This document shows, piece after piece, positions 36,789 to 48,463 of a stretch of DNA of 64,000 bases (positions are counted from its first letter, which is position 1; each line of letters begins with the position of its first letter). The translations under genes and the position numbers were made by a program. Location of the stretch: the NCBI GenBank assembly GCA_017882545.1, contig JADGPG010000060.1, positions 1 to 64,000 on the forward strand, given 5' to 3'. The notes beneath the pieces are model-generated. The model saw only the letters and a program-made list of their open reading frames with translations, did no database searches and was not told the origin of the DNA. The stretch comes from Thermoleophilia bacterium (GTDB lineage: Bacteria > Actinomycetota > Thermoleophilia > Miltoncostaeales > Miltoncostaeaceae).

Positions 36789-37772
36789 CTAGAGGCGGAT
36801 CTCCCGGATGATGGTCCGGCTGAACAGATGGACGGTGTCGATGAACTGCACCGTGTTGCTCATGAGATCCATGACGATCGAGTGGGTCCGTGCACCGTCC
36901 GCGAAGTAGCGTACGCCCTGCAGCAGGTTGCCATCGGTAACGCCGGTTGCGATGACGTAGTACGGCTTCGGCGCGAGCTCCGCGTGACCGAAGTTCGTGT
37001 CGAGGTCGGTGATCCCGAAGTCCGCAAGCTTCGAGGTCTCTTCGTCGGTGCGTGGCCACATCTTGGCCTGGATCTCGCCCCCGAGGCACTCGAGCGCAGC
37101 TGCCGTGATCACTCCCTCGGTAGACCCTCCGATGCCGACGTACAGGTGGTCGCCGGTGCCGCGCACGCCGACCGACATCGATGCGGTGATGTCGCCGTCG
37201 GGGATCAGCCGGATCCGCGCGCCGGCCGCGCGGATCTCCTCGATCAGCTTCCCGTGACGCGGGCGGTCGAGCACGACCACGGTCAGGTCGCGGATGCGCC
37301 TGTCGTAGCAGCGCGCCAGCACGTCGAGGGTCGCTTCCATCGGGTCGTCGATGTTGATTCGGCCCTTGGCGCTGGCGCCGACGCAGATCTTGCGCATGTA
37401 CATGTCCGGGGCCGACATGATGCCGCCCGGTGCCCCGACCACGCAGATCGAGATAGCGCCCGCGTCGCCGCGCGCCACCAGGTCGGTGCCCTCGAGCGGG
37501 TCGACCGCGATCTCACACGGCATTCCACCGGTGCCGAGCGACTCGCCGACGTACAGCTCCGGCGCCTCATCCTTCTCGCCCTCCCCGATCACCACCGTGC
37601 CGCTGATCGGCAGCTTGCCGAACTCCTCCCGCATGGCGTCCACGGCCGCGCCGTCGGCCGCATTGTTGTCGCCGCGACCCAGCCAGCGCGCGGAGGCGAT
37701 CGCCGCCTGCTCCGTGACCTTAAGAAAATCGACGGCAGGGACGATCGGTGTGTCGGCGGGTGTCGTGGTCAT
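36789..37772 (-). CDS. glpX: Class II fructose-1,6-bisphosphatase (GlpX)
   Basis: IASARWLGRGDNNAADGAAVDAMR, VIGEGEKDEAPELYVGE, AVDPLEGTDLVARG. Confidence 0.95.
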   Translation of the reverse strand: MTTTPADTPIVPAVDFLKVTEQAAIASARWLGRGDNNAADGAAVDAMREEFGKLPISGTVVIGEGEKDEAPELYVGESLGTGGMPCEIAVDPLEGTDLVARGDAGAISICVVGAPGGIMSAPDMYMRKICVGASAKGRINIDDPMEATLDVLARCYDRRIRDLTVVVLDRPRHGKLIEEIRAAGARIRLIPDGDITASMSVGVRGTGDHLYVGIGGSTEGVITAAALECLGGEIQAKMWPRTDEETSKLADFGITDLDTNFGHAELAPKPYYVIATGVTDGNLLQGVRYFADGARTHSIVMDLMSNTVQFIDTVHLFSRTIIREIRL

Positions 37773-37861
37773 GATGCGGAACCTCCCAGCCGGGCACGGC
37801 GGGCCGCGGCGTCCACGTTGAGTTTGTCCAGGGCGCTGCTGTTCAGTGGGTCCTCCAGCAC
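37769..37861 (-). CDS. Candidate 30-aa small ORF (GTG start) overlapping the glpX start by ATGA
   Basis: Translation by eye: (V/M)LEDPLNSSALDKLNVDAAARRARLGGSAS*; TCATGA junction with glpX. Confidence 0.35.
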   Translation of the reverse strand: MLEDPLNSSALDKLNVDAAARRARLGGSAS

Positions 37862-37952
37862 GCGGTATCGCGTCGTCGCTGGCGGTGTCGGGAGCCCGCC
37901 GAACGTCCCACGCTGACGGGGGGCGCCGGGTCCCGGCGATCGCGTCCAGATG

Positions 37953-38858
37953 CTACTTGATCACCTCATGCCAAATCGCGGGCGCGCCGGCCAGGAGCGC
38001 CTCGGTCATGGTCAAGACGTCGCGCAGGAATGCGACATCGTGGACACGGAAGATGCTCGCGCCCCGGAGACGGCACCAGGTGACAGCGGCAGCGTTCGGC
38101 GCCAGACGATCGGCGACGGCCCGTCCGGTCACCGCGCCCAGCACCTTCTTGTTCGAGATCGGCACGAAGATCGGTCGCCCCAGCACCGTGAACTCGTCGA
38201 GGCGGTGGAGCAGGTCGAGGTCCTGCGGCGGCGACTTGCCGAGCCCGACCCCGGGGTCGATGACGATGCGCTCAGGATCGATGCCGGCCGCGGCCGCGGT
38301 GGCGAGGGCATCCGTCGCCCAGTCGATCACGGCAGTCGGCACGTCGACGTCGGGGAAACTGCGCGGGCGAACCTTGGGCTCCCCGACGAAGTGGGTCATG
38401 ACGATGCCGACCGGGCTCCCGGCGGCCACCGCAAGCATCGCCGGGTCGCGCAGCCCAGTCGGGTCGTTGAGGATCGATGCGCCCGCCGCGATCGCCGCGG
38501 CGGCGACCTCGGGCTTGAAGGTGTCGATTGCCACGGGGCAGTCCAGTTCCCGCACCAGCGCCGTGATCACCGGCACCACGCGTCGGATCTCCTCGGCAAC
38601 GTCCGTGTGATCGGAGAAGCGCAGCGACTCGCCACCGACCTCGACGACGCTCGCCCCGTGGCCGGCCAGCGCGACTCCCTGGGCCACCGATGCCTCGGTT
38701 CCGAAGTGCCGCCCCTCGTCGCTGAACGAGTCCGGGGTCGCGTTGACGATCCCGATCAGATGCCCGCGGGAGCAGTCAAGGCCGCCGGCCGCGTGGCGCC
38801 ACATGCGCGCGGCGGACGCGAGCTCCGCCAGGGGATCCCGCAGCCCGGCGCCGCTCAA
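37953..38858 (-). CDS. folP: Dihydropteroate synthase
   Basis: GIVNATPDSFSDEGRHF, VEVGGESLRFSD, ILNDPTGLRDPAML, IDPGVGLGKSPPQDL; start uncertain (TTG 38858 or ATG 38804). Confidence 0.92.
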   Translation of the reverse strand: MSGAGLRDPLAELASAARMWRHAAGGLDCSRGHLIGIVNATPDSFSDEGRHFGTEASVAQGVALAGHGASVVEVGGESLRFSDHTDVAEEIRRVVPVITALVRELDCPVAIDTFKPEVAAAAIAAGASILNDPTGLRDPAMLAVAAGSPVGIVMTHFVGEPKVRPRSFPDVDVPTAVIDWATDALATAAAAGIDPERIVIDPGVGLGKSPPQDLDLLHRLDEFTVLGRPIFVPISNKKVLGAVTGRAVADRLAPNAAAVTWCRLRGASIFRVHDVAFLRDVLTMTEALLAGAPAIWHEVIK

Positions 38859-39784
38859 CCGATCGAACGCTCCAGTCGCGGCGCATCGCCGAGCGCCGTC
38901 CACCGCGCGCGGACACCGGTCTGGGCGATCCGCATCGGTACCAGGTGTGTTGCGGCGTTCGCCCGCACCAGGACCTCGGTCGCCGCGACCTCGAGCGCCG
39001 CAAGATCGCTGTCGCGGCACCACAGCAGCGTGGTCGGACCCGACCCCGAGATCGTGACCCCGAGACACCCGTGCGTCCCGACCAGGCCGCGAATCGCGTC
39101 GAGCGCCGGAACGGCCGCCCCGCGGTACGGCTCATGCAGCCAATCCTCCAGTACGGCAGGCAGGTCGTCGAGATTCCCCTGGGTGAGGGCGAGAACCAGG
39201 CAAATGCCATTGGCGAGGGTCAGCGCCGCGTCCCTGATCGGGATTCCGCCTGGCAGCGCCGCACGGGCATGGGAGGTCGAGACCTTCTCGAGGGGGATCG
39301 CCGCGAGGAACGCGAGCGACCGCGGCACCTCCAGGCGGATGGTCTGGTGCCCCGCTCCCACTGCGACGATACCCCCGTTCAGGCATGCGGCGGAGTTGTC
39401 GGCATGCCCCTCCAGGCGGATCGCGCGAGCGAGGATGTCGGCCGGGGTCCAGCGCAGGCTCCCGAGCGCGTTGGCGGCGATCAGGCCCGCACAGACGGCG
39501 GCGGCCGACGACCCGAGACCGCGTCCGAGCGGAATCCGGTTGCGGCACTCGATCTCGAGCCCGTCGAGAGAGTCGAGCCCCTCGGCGAGCGCCCTGCAGA
39601 TCAGGTTCGTCTCGTCCTCGGGGACTTCACCGGCGCCTTCACCGGTCACCCGGATGTCCAGCGGTCCGGGGCGCCGGGTGATGATCACCGCATTGGTGAA
39701 GTCCAGTGCAGCGGCGAGCACGTCGAAGCCTGGGCCCAGATTGGCCGACGTGGCCGGAGCGGTGACGACCAGCGACTCAGCCAT
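38855..39784 (-). CDS. thrB: Homoserine kinase
   Basis: [40 protein letters not shown] (GHMP), [13 protein letters not shown]. Confidence 0.94.
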   Translation of the reverse strand: MAESLVVTAPATSANLGPGFDVLAAALDFTNAVIITRRPGPLDIRVTGEGAGEVPEDETNLICRALAEGLDSLDGLEIECRNRIPLGRGLGSSAAAVCAGLIAANALGSLRWTPADILARAIRLEGHADNSAACLNGGIVAVGAGHQTIRLEVPRSLAFLAAIPLEKVSTSHARAALPGGIPIRDAALTLANGICLVLALTQGNLDDLPAVLEDWLHEPYRGAAVPALDAIRGLVGTHGCLGVTISGSGPTTLLWCRDSDLAALEVAATEVLVRANAATHLVPMRIAQTGVRARWTALGDAPRLERSIG

Positions 39785-40832
39785 CGAACACCGCCCGTTC
39801 GATCGCCGACGTCGTTGCCGGGATCCGCACGATCGCCGGCACATCGGCGACCGCGGTATCCGGGTCCTTGAGCCCGTGCCCGGTCAGGACGCACACGACC
39901 GTCTGGCCCGGAGTGAACTCCCCCGCCTCGGCGCGCATGACAAACCCGGCCAGCGACGCGGCACTCGCCGGTTCGCAGAACACGCCCTCGGTCCGGGAGA
40001 CGAGGTGATACGCATCGAGGATCTGCGCGTCGGTAACCGCTGCGATCGATCCGTCCGACTCGGCGATCGCCGCCAACGCCTGCGGGCCGCTGGCCGGGTT
40101 TCCGATCCGAATCGCGGTCGCGACAGTCTCGGGGTGGGCAACCGGATGCCCGAGCACGAGCGGCGCGGCACCGGCGGCCTGGAACCCCATCATCCGCGGC
40201 ACACCGGCCACGGTGCCGGCAGCCTTGTAAGCACGGAATCCGGCCCAGTACGCGGTGATGTTGCCGGCGTTGCCGACGGGAATGCACAGCGCATCCGGTG
40301 CCGCGCCGAGGGCATCGCAGACCTCGAACGCGCCGGTCATTTGCCCCGCGATCCGGAATGGGTTGACCGAGTTCACGAGCTCGATGTCCGAGCTCTCGGC
40401 CAGCTCGCGGACAACCGTCAAGGCCTGGTCGAAGTTCCCGTCGATCGCAATGACGCGGGCGCCGTGCGCGAGTGCCTGGGCGAGCTTTCCGGACGCGATC
40501 TTGCCGTCCGGGATGACGACCGCGGCGCGCATGCCGGCGCGGGCCGCGTAGGCGGCCGCAGAGGCGGACGTATTCCCGGTGCTCGCACAGATGACGGCCT
40601 GCGCGCCACGTTCGACGGCCTTCGAGACCGCCAGCGTCATCCCGCGATCCTTGAAGCTGCCGGTCGGATTCATCCCTTCGAATTTCGCAAACAGCCGTAC
40701 CCCGTAGCGCTCGCCCAGCCGTCCGAGGGAGATCAGCGGCGTCCCGCCCTCACCCAGACTGATGACCGGCGTCGCGTCGGTGACTGGCAGCAGGTGCCGG
40801 TACCGCGTGATCAGGGCGGGCGGGCGGTTCAT
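39777..40832 (-). CDS. thrC: Threonine synthase
   Basis: [53 protein letters not shown]. Confidence 0.94.
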   Translation of the reverse strand: MNRPPALITRYRHLLPVTDATPVISLGEGGTPLISLGRLGERYGVRLFAKFEGMNPTGSFKDRGMTLAVSKAVERGAQAVICASTGNTSASAAAYAARAGMRAAVVIPDGKIASGKLAQALAHGARVIAIDGNFDQALTVVRELAESSDIELVNSVNPFRIAGQMTGAFEVCDALGAAPDALCIPVGNAGNITAYWAGFRAYKAAGTVAGVPRMMGFQAAGAAPLVLGHPVAHPETVATAIRIGNPASGPQALAAIAESDGSIAAVTDAQILDAYHLVSRTEGVFCEPASAASLAGFVMRAEAGEFTPGQTVVCVLTGHGLKDPDTAVADVPAIVRIPATTSAIERAVFDG

Positions 40833-42142
40833 GTGGCGGCTTCGGCCAGGAGCCGCAGCAGCACAGGCTCGTCGCGGACCTCATCCAGGATCCGCATCGC
40901 CGCCAGCGCGGCGGTCATCCGCGCCTCCGACCCGACGTGGGTTACGAGGACCAACTGCGCGCCGTCCCCCTCCCCGCGCTGGATCACGCTGCGGATCGAC
41001 AGCCCGGCGTCAGCGAAGACCGTCGCGATCTGCGCCAGCACACCCGGACGGTCCTGCACGTCCAGCCGGACGTAGAAGGCGGACGAGGTCTGCTCCGGGC
41101 CGAGCAGCGGACGCCCGGCGTCGACGAGCGCGTTCTGCAGGAAGCTGCCCTTGGCCGTCCCCAGTATGGACAGCACATCGGCCAGGATCGCTGAGGCGGT
41201 CTCGGTCCCGCCGGCGCCGGGCCCGACGAGCATGATCTCCCGCACCGTCCCGGACTCGAGCAAGACCGCGTTGTCCGGACCCATGACCGCCGCCAAGCGG
41301 TGGCGCTCGGGAACCAGGGCGGGATGAACGCGAACACTGATCCCACCCTCGGCAAGCCGTGCGACCCCGAGCAGTTTCACGACGAAGCCCAAGTCGCGGG
41401 CGAGCTCGATGTCCTGTGCATGGATGCTGCCGATGCCCTCGTACGGCACGTCGTCGAAGCGAACGTTGGTGTGGAAGGCGATCGACGAGAGGATCGCCAT
41501 CTTGGCGGCCGCGTCGGCCCCGTCGACATCTTCGGTCGGGTCGGCCTCGGCATACCCGAGCTGCTGCGCCTGCCGCAAGGCGTCGGCGTAGCTGAGCCCG
41601 GACCGGGTCATCTCGGTCAGGATGTAGTTCGTCGTGCCGTTGACAATGCCCGTCACAGCGGAAATCTCGGCCGCCAGCAGTGATTCCCGCAAGACCTTGA
41701 TCACGGGAATGGCCGCACAGGCAGACGCCTCGAAGCGCAACTCGGTACCGGCGGCGGCGGCCAGTTCGAGCAACTCGGCGCCGTGTCGTGACAGGAGTTG
41801 CTTGTTGGCGGTCACCACGGGCAGACCCGCCTCGAGCGCCTGGCGCAGAAGTGCTGAGGTCGGATCGATGCCGCCCATGACCTCGACGATCAGGTCGACG
41901 TTGGGATCGCCGAGCACGGCCTGCGGGTCGGTGGTCAGCAGCGCGGGATCGATACCGTCCCGAGTCCGTACGGCGTCCCGTACGAGAATCCGGCCGAGCG
42001 CGAGACGCCTCCCGGAGGCCCGCGTGATGGTCTCGCCTTGCTCGGCGATCATGCGCGCAAACGCCTGGCCGACCGTACCGCAGCCCAGCAGGCCGATTCG
42101 CACGGGATGGTCCGAGCTCACGATGGCGGATGGGTCAGACAC
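40829..42142 (-). CDS. hom: Homoserine dehydrogenase (with ACT domain)
   Basis: [66 protein letters not shown]-terminal ACT-like region. Confidence 0.95.
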   Translation of the reverse strand: MSDPSAIVSSDHPVRIGLLGCGTVGQAFARMIAEQGETITRASGRRLALGRILVRDAVRTRDGIDPALLTTDPQAVLGDPNVDLIVEVMGGIDPTSALLRQALEAGLPVVTANKQLLSRHGAELLELAAAAGTELRFEASACAAIPVIKVLRESLLAAEISAVTGIVNGTTNYILTEMTRSGLSYADALRQAQQLGYAEADPTEDVDGADAAAKMAILSSIAFHTNVRFDDVPYEGIGSIHAQDIELARDLGFVVKLLGVARLAEGGISVRVHPALVPERHRLAAVMGPDNAVLLESGTVREIMLVGPGAGGTETASAILADVLSILGTAKGSFLQNALVDAGRPLLGPEQTSSAFYVRLDVQDRPGVLAQIATVFADAGLSIRSVIQRGEGDGAQLVLVTHVGSEARMTAALAAMRILDEVRDEPVLLRLLAEAAT

Positions 42143-43436
42143 GGTCACGACCGAGGATATCTGCGTAGGTCTCGCGCCGCGTGACCAGGCGCGCGGCGCC
42201 GTCGGCCACAAACACCACCGCGGGCCGCGGCTGTCCGTTGTAGTTCGAGGCCATGGCGACGCCGTACGCGCCCGTCGCCGGAAGACACAGCACGTCCCCG
42301 ACCGCGAGCTCCGGCAGGCGCGCCTCCGCCACCAGGATGTCACCGCTCTCGCAGTGCTTCCCGACGACACGGTAGGTGCGATCGGCGGGCGCCTCCGGGC
42401 GGTCGGCAAGGACCGGTTCGTACACCGCCCCGTAGAGCATCGGGCGCAACAGGTCGCTCATGCCCCCGTCGACCGACGCGTACGTCCGGATCCCAGGAAC
42501 GGGCTTGATGCCGCCGACCCGGTAGAGCGTGACACCGGCGCGGCCGACCATGGCACGGCCCGGTTCGCACAGCAGCTTGGGCGTCGGGAGGCCGTGGGCG
42601 GCGAATGCGGTCTCGAGGGCGGTCGCCTGGGCCTGCGCGAACTCGGCGACCGACGGCGGCGCGTGGCCGCTCGTGTACGCCACCCCGAGCCCACCGCCGA
42701 GATCGACGACGCCGATGTCGTCCGCGCCGACCTCCGCGGCGAAGTCGGCCAACACCCGGGCCGTCGGACCGAACACCGACAAGTCGAACAACTGCGAACC
42801 GAGATGGGCGTGAAGTCCCACCAGCTCGAGATGCGCCGATGCACGCACCGCCGCAACCCCGCGCTGCGCATCGCCCACAAGTGAGAACCCGAACTTCGAG
42901 TCGACCTGCCCGGTCGCGATCGCGGAGTGGGTCACCGGATCCACCCCCGGGGTGACCCGGACCATGACCCGTTGCACGATGCCGTGGCGTGCCGCCGCGT
43001 CGGCAACCAGCGCAATCTCGTCGAAGCCGTCGATGATCACCGTGCCGACGCGTGCCGCCAGCGCCTCGTCGACCTCGCGCGGGGTCTTGTTGTTGCCGTG
43101 CAAGTAGATGCGCTCCGGCGGAAATCCTGCGGCGAGCGCCGCGTGCAGTTCGCCGCCCGACGCAACGTCGATCGAGAGCCCCTCGTCGCGGAGCAAACGC
43201 AGGACGGCCAGTCCGAAATAGGCCTTTGATGCGTAGATCACCTCGGCCGTGCATCCGAGCGACCGATACGCATGGACGAACTCCCGCGCCGTGGCGCGCA
43301 GGTGGGCCTCGTCATAGACGACGACGGGGGTTCCGAATTCGTCGGCGAGGGCAACGAGATCGCAGTCGCCGATTGCAAGATGGCCACCGGCCGTGACCGA
43401 CGCCGTCGAAGGCAGAACCTGATTTTCGGCCATCAT
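42135..43436 (-). CDS. lysA: Diaminopimelate decarboxylase
   Basis: YASKAYFGLAVLRLL, DVASGGELHAAL, HGNNKTPREVDEAL, HLGSQLFDL, CESGDILVAEARLP. Confidence 0.95.
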   Translation of the reverse strand: MMAENQVLPSTASVTAGGHLAIGDCDLVALADEFGTPVVVYDEAHLRATAREFVHAYRSLGCTAEVIYASKAYFGLAVLRLLRDEGLSIDVASGGELHAALAAGFPPERIYLHGNNKTPREVDEALAARVGTVIIDGFDEIALVADAAARHGIVQRVMVRVTPGVDPVTHSAIATGQVDSKFGFSLVGDAQRGVAAVRASAHLELVGLHAHLGSQLFDLSVFGPTARVLADFAAEVGADDIGVVDLGGGLGVAYTSGHAPPSVAEFAQAQATALETAFAAHGLPTPKLLCEPGRAMVGRAGVTLYRVGGIKPVPGIRTYASVDGGMSDLLRPMLYGAVYEPVLADRPEAPADRTYRVVGKHCESGDILVAEARLPELAVGDVLCLPATGAYGVAMASNYNGQPRPAVVFVADGAARLVTRRETYADILGRDRV

Positions 43437-43485
43437 CAGAACGCTCGGGACGGTACCAGATGCCCGACTATGCTCGTGGGGCCCC

Positions 43486-44133
43486 ATGCCGACGATCCTC
43501 GAGCTCACCAGCGCCGACGGGACACCCCTGTCGAGCGCCTACTGGTCGGCTCCCGGCACCGCAGCCGGTGTCGTGATCGTCCACGGTCTCGAGGGCCGCA
43601 AGGAGAACCACGCGGACTTCGCCGAGGTCTGCCGGGCCGCAGGGCTGGCGGCGCTCACGCTCGACCTGCGGGGCCACGGCGCCTCGGGCGGGACGCTGGA
43701 CGGGGGCGCGGTCGACGATGTGATCGCTGGCGTCGACGCTCTCCGGTCGCGCGGAATCCCGCGGATCGGCATCCGCGGGTCGTCGATGGGCGGAATGCTC
43801 GCGCTCGCGGCGGCGCCACGATCGAAGGCGGTCCGATGCGTCGTTGCCGTTTGCCCGGCCCGGCCCGCCGCACTCGCCGACCGGATCGGCGAGCCGTGGC
43901 CGTGCCTACACCGGCTCGAGGATGCGGTGCGGGACGGGCGCGGGATCGCCCGCGGGTTCTGGCACGCCACTGGCGATGATCGCGTGCCGTGGGCATGGAC
44001 GGCGGCACTGGCCGAAATCGCACCGCACCCCCGCCGGGTCAGGATCATCCTCGGCGGCGACCACGGCAGTCTGCAGCATGACCCGCGCATCCAGGCCGAG
44101 ACCTGCGCCTTCCTGTGCTCCTACCTGACATGA
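43486..44133 (+). CDS. Alpha/beta hydrolase
   Basis: [38 protein letters not shown] (GxSxxG), catalytic D and H motifs. Confidence 0.85.
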   Translation: MPTILELTSADGTPLSSAYWSAPGTAAGVVIVHGLEGRKENHADFAEVCRAAGLAALTLDLRGHGASGGTLDGGAVDDVIAGVDALRSRGIPRIGIRGSSMGGMLALAAAPRSKAVRCVVAVCPARPAALADRIGEPWPCLHRLEDAVRDGRGIARGFWHATGDDRVPWAWTAALAEIAPHPRRVRIILGGDHGSLQHDPRIQAETCAFLCSYLT

Positions 44134-44810
44134 CCGACGCCCTCGACGCCCTGAATGCGGACATCGTCGGGTGTCGACGGTGCCCGCGCTTGGTGGACTG
44201 GCGGGAGCGGGTCGCTCACGAGCGGCGGCGGGCATTCGCAGACGAGGAGTATTGGGGCCGCCCGGTGCCGAGCTTCGGGGACCCTCGGGCCGCGATCGCG
44301 GTCGTCGGGCTTGCACCCGCCGCCCATGGGGCAAACCGGACCGGTCGAATGTTCACCGGCGACCGCAGCGCCGACGTGTTGGTGGCCGCGCTCCACCGCG
44401 CCGGACTGGCGACCCAGCCGACTTCGGTGGCGCGCGATGACGGACTGACCTTGGTCGCGTCGCGCATGACCGCTGCCGTCCACTGCGCGCCGCCCGGGAA
44501 TCGGCCGACCCCTGACGAGCGTACGGCCTGCCGCCCTTACCTCGCCCGCGAGCTCGACCTCGTTGATCCGGCCGTCGTGGTCGCCCTCGGCGCCATCGCC
44601 TGGGATGCGCTGATCGTCGTGTTCCGTCATCGCGGCGCACACGTACGTCCGAAGCCCCGATTCGCCCACGGTGCCGAGATCAACGTCGATAGTCGCTGGT
44701 TGGTTGGCTGCTACCACCCGTCCCAGCAGAACACGTTCACCGGGCGGCTGACCCCGGCGATGCTCGATGCGGTCTTCGCCCGCGCCGTCGCGCTGGCAAA
44801 GTCGGGCTAG
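44130..44810 (+). CDS. Uracil-DNA glycosylase family (type 5/UdgB-like)
   Basis: [59 protein letters not shown]. Confidence 0.92.
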   Translation: MTDALDALNADIVGCRRCPRLVDWRERVAHERRRAFADEEYWGRPVPSFGDPRAAIAVVGLAPAAHGANRTGRMFTGDRSADVLVAALHRAGLATQPTSVARDDGLTLVASRMTAAVHCAPPGNRPTPDERTACRPYLARELDLVDPAVVVALGAIAWDALIVVFRHRGAHVRPKPRFAHGAEINVDSRWLVGCYHPSQQNTFTGRLTPAMLDAVFARAVALAKSG

Positions 44811-45703
44811 GCCCCGGTGACGGTCGGCTCGAGCAGGTTCAGGTCCGAAAACGGATCGACAGGAACACTGCCGCCGCGATCCACCTCGACATACAGATAC
44901 GGGGGGCCCCCGGCTGCGTCACCCGAGTTGCCGACCGTACCGATCGTCTGCCCGGTCACGACCTGCGAGCCGGCATGGATTCCGTGGGCGTAGCCGCTGA
45001 GATGCGAATACCAGTAGGTCGTCCCGGTGGTGTCTTCGATCTCCATCCACCAGCCGCCGACGCCCGTCGCCGTCGGGGTCTGCTGGATCACCGTGCCGTT
45101 GCACGCGGATACCACCGGCGTCCCGAGCGCCGCCGGTAGCTGGGCGCCCTGGATGGGCGTGTCCTCAGGGCCGATGGTGTGCCACACGTCGGTGTACGGG
45201 TAGAGCGTCGGCGAATACGGATGGGCGGCGTTGCCGTGAATCGGGAAGGTCCGTAGATACTTGGTCTTGACGCCGCTGGCCGAACTGCTCGACAACACGG
45301 CCGGCGTGGTGATCTTCACGGTCAGGCCGACCTTCCTCAAAAACGCGACTCCGGCCACGCCGTTGACGTGCTGGTGGTAGCGCCGCTGGAGCGTCCGCAC
45401 GGCGCTCCAGGTCGTCGCTCCGTATTTCCCGTTGACGGCAATGCCGCGCGCGTGCAGGACGCGCAGCTTCTTCTGAAGCTTCGTGACCGCGGTACCGGAG
45501 TCACCACGCCGCAGGTACGCGTGCCTGCTCGACAGCACGACCACCCAAGGGTTGACCGGACGGGTCACCGGCGTGGTTGACGCCCCACCCGACGGCGGAG
45601 GTGGCGGCGCCGACGCCGCAACCGCAATCGCGGGCGCAGTTCCCACCAGCACCGAGACTGCGAGTGCCGCCAGGACCCGTCGGGGTCCCGCGTTCGACGG
45701 CAA
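44807..45703 (-). CDS. Exported peptidoglycan-binding / M23-type peptidase protein (TTG start likely)
   Basis: Signal-like N-terminus, [21 protein letters not shown] (PG_binding_1), C-terminal LytM-like block [36 protein letters not shown]. Confidence 0.8.
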   Translation of the reverse strand: MPSNAGPRRVLAALAVSVLVGTAPAIAVAASAPPPPPSGGASTTPVTRPVNPWVVVLSSRHAYLRRGDSGTAVTKLQKKLRVLHARGIAVNGKYGATTWSAVRTLQRRYHQHVNGVAGVAFLRKVGLTVKITTPAVLSSSSASGVKTKYLRTFPIHGNAAHPYSPTLYPYTDVWHTIGPEDTPIQGAQLPAALGTPVVSACNGTVIQQTPTATGVGGWWMEIEDTTGTTYWYSHLSGYAHGIHAGSQVVTGQTIGTVGNSGDAAGGPPYLYVEVDRGGSVPVDPFSDLNLLEPTVTGA

Positions 45704-46087
45704 ACGCGTGAGTCGGGTGCGTCGAATAGGCCTGGCTCCTTGTTCGCCCGGCGCGCCGGTTGCGCGCCAGGTGGTCGGGAGTCACCGCGTCCGTGTCGGC
45801 AACGCGCGGTCCCCGTACGAGCACCGCATTGACGGCGACTCTACGGAGACACGCGGCTGGCGGTCAAGCCAATGTCTCACTATACGAGATAATCGCAGGG
45901 CGGATGACCTATTGGTCCCCGGGGCGCTCCGGCGCCGTCTGCCGGGATCGGGACGGCGCGCGCCACCCCAACGGGCACCCCGAGACCCCAGTGCCGACGC
46001 CGTGCCTCGGACATTCTTTCGCCAGGTGACAGACGTCCGACCATCGATGGTGACAAGTGTCCCGCACGACACCGCCGGACAGGGCCC

Positions 46088-46408
46088 TCAGCCGGTCGGC
46101 CCGTCCCCGTCGGCGGCCTCCGCGGCCAAATCGTCCCGCTCGCGCATCAACTCGATGGCCTTGGCGCGCTCATCGGCGTCGAGGGTCGAAAAGTCATCGT
46201 CGGACAGATGCCCGGAGGCATGGTCGAACGCGATCTCCTTGATTGATGTCAGCGTGCGTTGAAGGTCGTCGTCCACGCGCTGGAGGTCGCTCTCCTGTGC
46301 CGTGCCGTCCTGGTCGGGCACGCGGTCGCCACGGACGATCGGCCAGGCGACCACGGCCGCGGCGATCACGAACACCGCGAACGAGACGATGGCGACGACG
46401 AGGGTCAT
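46088..46408 (-). CDS. Small membrane protein, CcmI/CcmH-like N-terminal architecture
   Basis: Single N-terminal TM plus acidic helical domain; directly downstream of ccmF. Confidence 0.55.
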   Translation of the reverse strand: MTLVVAIVSFAVFVIAAAVVAWPIVRGDRVPDQDGTAQESDLQRVDDDLQRTLTSIKEIAFDHASGHLSDDDFSTLDADERAKAIELMRERDDLAAEAADGDGPTG

Positions 46409-46466
46409 CGACTGCCGTCCCGGCCGGACTCATCCGGGATGCGGACACACACGACGGTGATGACGC

Positions 46467-48458
46467 TCAGCTTGCCCTGACCGCCTTCGACGCCGCCTCG
46501 GGCTGCACCTGGCGCTGGGTGCGGGGTGTGGGCCACGCGGCGACCAGGCCGCCGATGAGCATGATGAGTCCGCCGATCCAGACCCAAATGACCAGCGGGT
46601 TAACGAAGACCGACAGGCGCGCGAGGCCCGACCGGTCGATCCCGACGAGCACCACGTAGACGTCACGAATCGGCGATGAATCCAGCGCGACCTCGGTCAG
46701 TCGCTGCTGGCTGGCCGGATAGAACCCGATCGACGGATGCATGGTGCCGATATAGGACCCACCGTGGCCCTCCGCCAGCAGCACGCCGGTCTCCTGGACG
46801 TTGGGGGAATTCTCCTGGGTTGCGCCGAGGTTCTTGAACGAATAGCCGCGGACCGAGGCGGTCTGGCCGGGCCGGATGGCGATGTCGTGCTCGGTCGCGA
46901 AGGCCTGCGATCCGGTCAGGCCGACGATCAGCACCACGATGCCGAGATGGACGACGTAGCCCCCATAGCGGCGCCGGTTGCGCGCGACCAGCTCGTACAG
47001 GGAGCCGAACCACCCCACCCCGCCGAGCGCGTGACGGACCTGGGTCCCCCGCCAGAACTCGCCGAGAATGCAGACCACCACAAACACGCACGTCACGAGG
47101 GTCAACGTGGCCCAGGTGCTCGTGCCGAGATCGGTGAGCAGCAGCATGGGGACCGCAGCGATCGCTGTCACCGCCAGCGGCACCATGAAACGCCGCATCA
47201 GCTGACGCAACGATGCCTTGCGCCACGGGATCATCGGTCCGATTCCGGTGAGAATCAGCAGCACCAGCCCGATCGGCAAGGCGACCTGGTTGTAGTAGCC
47301 GGTCCCGACGGTGATCGACTGCCCCCTGACGACCTGCGTGATCACCGGGAAGACCGTGCCCCAGAACACGGCGAACGTCAGTCCGACCAGGAGCAGGTTG
47401 TTGTAGAGGAAGACCGCTTCACGGCTCACGAAGCTCTCGAGCGAATGGCGGGATCGCAGATCCGGAAGGCGCGAGACCAGCAGCAGCAGGGACGCCGTCG
47501 TGAGCGTGAGGATGAACGTGAGGAACCACGGTCCGAGGGTGCTCGCGCCGAAGGCGTGGATCGAGGAGACGATTCCCGACCGTGTCAGGAACGTGCCGAA
47601 CAGCGACAACGCGTAGGCCGTGATGATCAGCAGCATGTTCCAGACCCGCAGCATGCCGCGCCGCTCCTGGACCATGATCGAGTGCAGGAAGGCGGTCGTC
47701 ATCAGCCATGGCATGAGCGCCGCGTTTTCGACCGGGTCCCACGCCCAATAGCCGCCCCACCCCAGCTCGCCATAGGCCCAACGCGCGCCCAACAGGATGC
47801 CCACCGCCAGCAAGATCCATGAGACGAGGGTCCAGCGCCGGACGCTTGTGATCCATTCGCTATCGAGCCGCCGGGTCCACAGCGCGGCGATCGCGAACGC
47901 GAACGGGATCGCCAGGCCGACGTACCCCAGGTAGAGGATCGGCGGGTGGATCAGCATGTAGGGGTTCTGCAGCAGGGGGTTCAACCCCCCGCCCTCGATG
48001 GGCCGCTGGGCGAGCGTGTTAAAGGGGCTCGTCGCAAAGCTGAGCAGGACGGCGAAGAAGCCGACCACGGTCATCAGCACCGCCACCACGATCGGCATCA
48101 GCTCGCGGTGGCGGCGGCGGTTGAGCCACGTCACGTAGGCGGAGAACATGCTCAAGATCCAGGCGAACAGCAGCAACGATCCCGCCTCGCTCGCCCACAG
48201 GCCGCCGATCTTGTACGGCACGCTCAGCGTCGAGTTGGAATAGTCGGCAACCGCCGCGAACGAAAAATCGTCGGTCACCAATGCCCAGACCATCACCAGG
48301 ATCGCACCGGACATCAGGCCGGCGGTGACGTAGACCGCGCGCTCGGCGCTCCTCTGCCAGATGCGACGCCGGGGCCGGCGCGAGTTCAGCGCCGCGATGA
48401 CCCCGAATGCGGCACAGCCGAGCGCCAACAGCACCAGCACGCGTCCAAACAGCGCCAC
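46467..48458 (-). CDS. ccmF: Cytochrome c maturation protein CcmF (heme lyase subunit)
   Basis: GLWASEAGSLLLFAWILS, PFNTLAQRPIEGGGLNPLLQNPYMLIHPPILYLGYVG, GWGGYWAWDPVENAALMPWL. Confidence 0.95.
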   Translation of the reverse strand: MALFGRVLVLLALGCAAFGVIAALNSRRPRRRIWQRSAERAVYVTAGLMSGAILVMVWALVTDDFSFAAVADYSNSTLSVPYKIGGLWASEAGSLLLFAWILSMFSAYVTWLNRRRHRELMPIVVAVLMTVVGFFAVLLSFATSPFNTLAQRPIEGGGLNPLLQNPYMLIHPPILYLGYVGLAIPFAFAIAALWTRRLDSEWITSVRRWTLVSWILLAVGILLGARWAYGELGWGGYWAWDPVENAALMPWLMTTAFLHSIMVQERRGMLRVWNMLLIITAYALSLFGTFLTRSGIVSSIHAFGASTLGPWFLTFILTLTTASLLLLVSRLPDLRSRHSLESFVSREAVFLYNNLLLVGLTFAVFWGTVFPVITQVVRGQSITVGTGYYNQVALPIGLVLLILTGIGPMIPWRKASLRQLMRRFMVPLAVTAIAAVPMLLLTDLGTSTWATLTLVTCVFVVVCILGEFWRGTQVRHALGGVGWFGSLYELVARNRRRYGGYVVHLGIVVLIVGLTGSQAFATEHDIAIRPGQTASVRGYSFKNLGATQENSPNVQETGVLLAEGHGGSYIGTMHPSIGFYPASQQRLTEVALDSSPIRDVYVVLVGIDRSGLARLSVFVNPLVIWVWIGGLIMLIGGLVAAWPTPRTQRQVQPEAASKAVRAS

Positions 48459-48463
48459 GCGGC

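Noticed and set aside
37950-41075. 1041-aa plus-strand ORF
   Set aside because: Antisense to folP, thrB, thrC and part of hom, all clearly recognisable; composition is typical of a GC-bias shadow frame.
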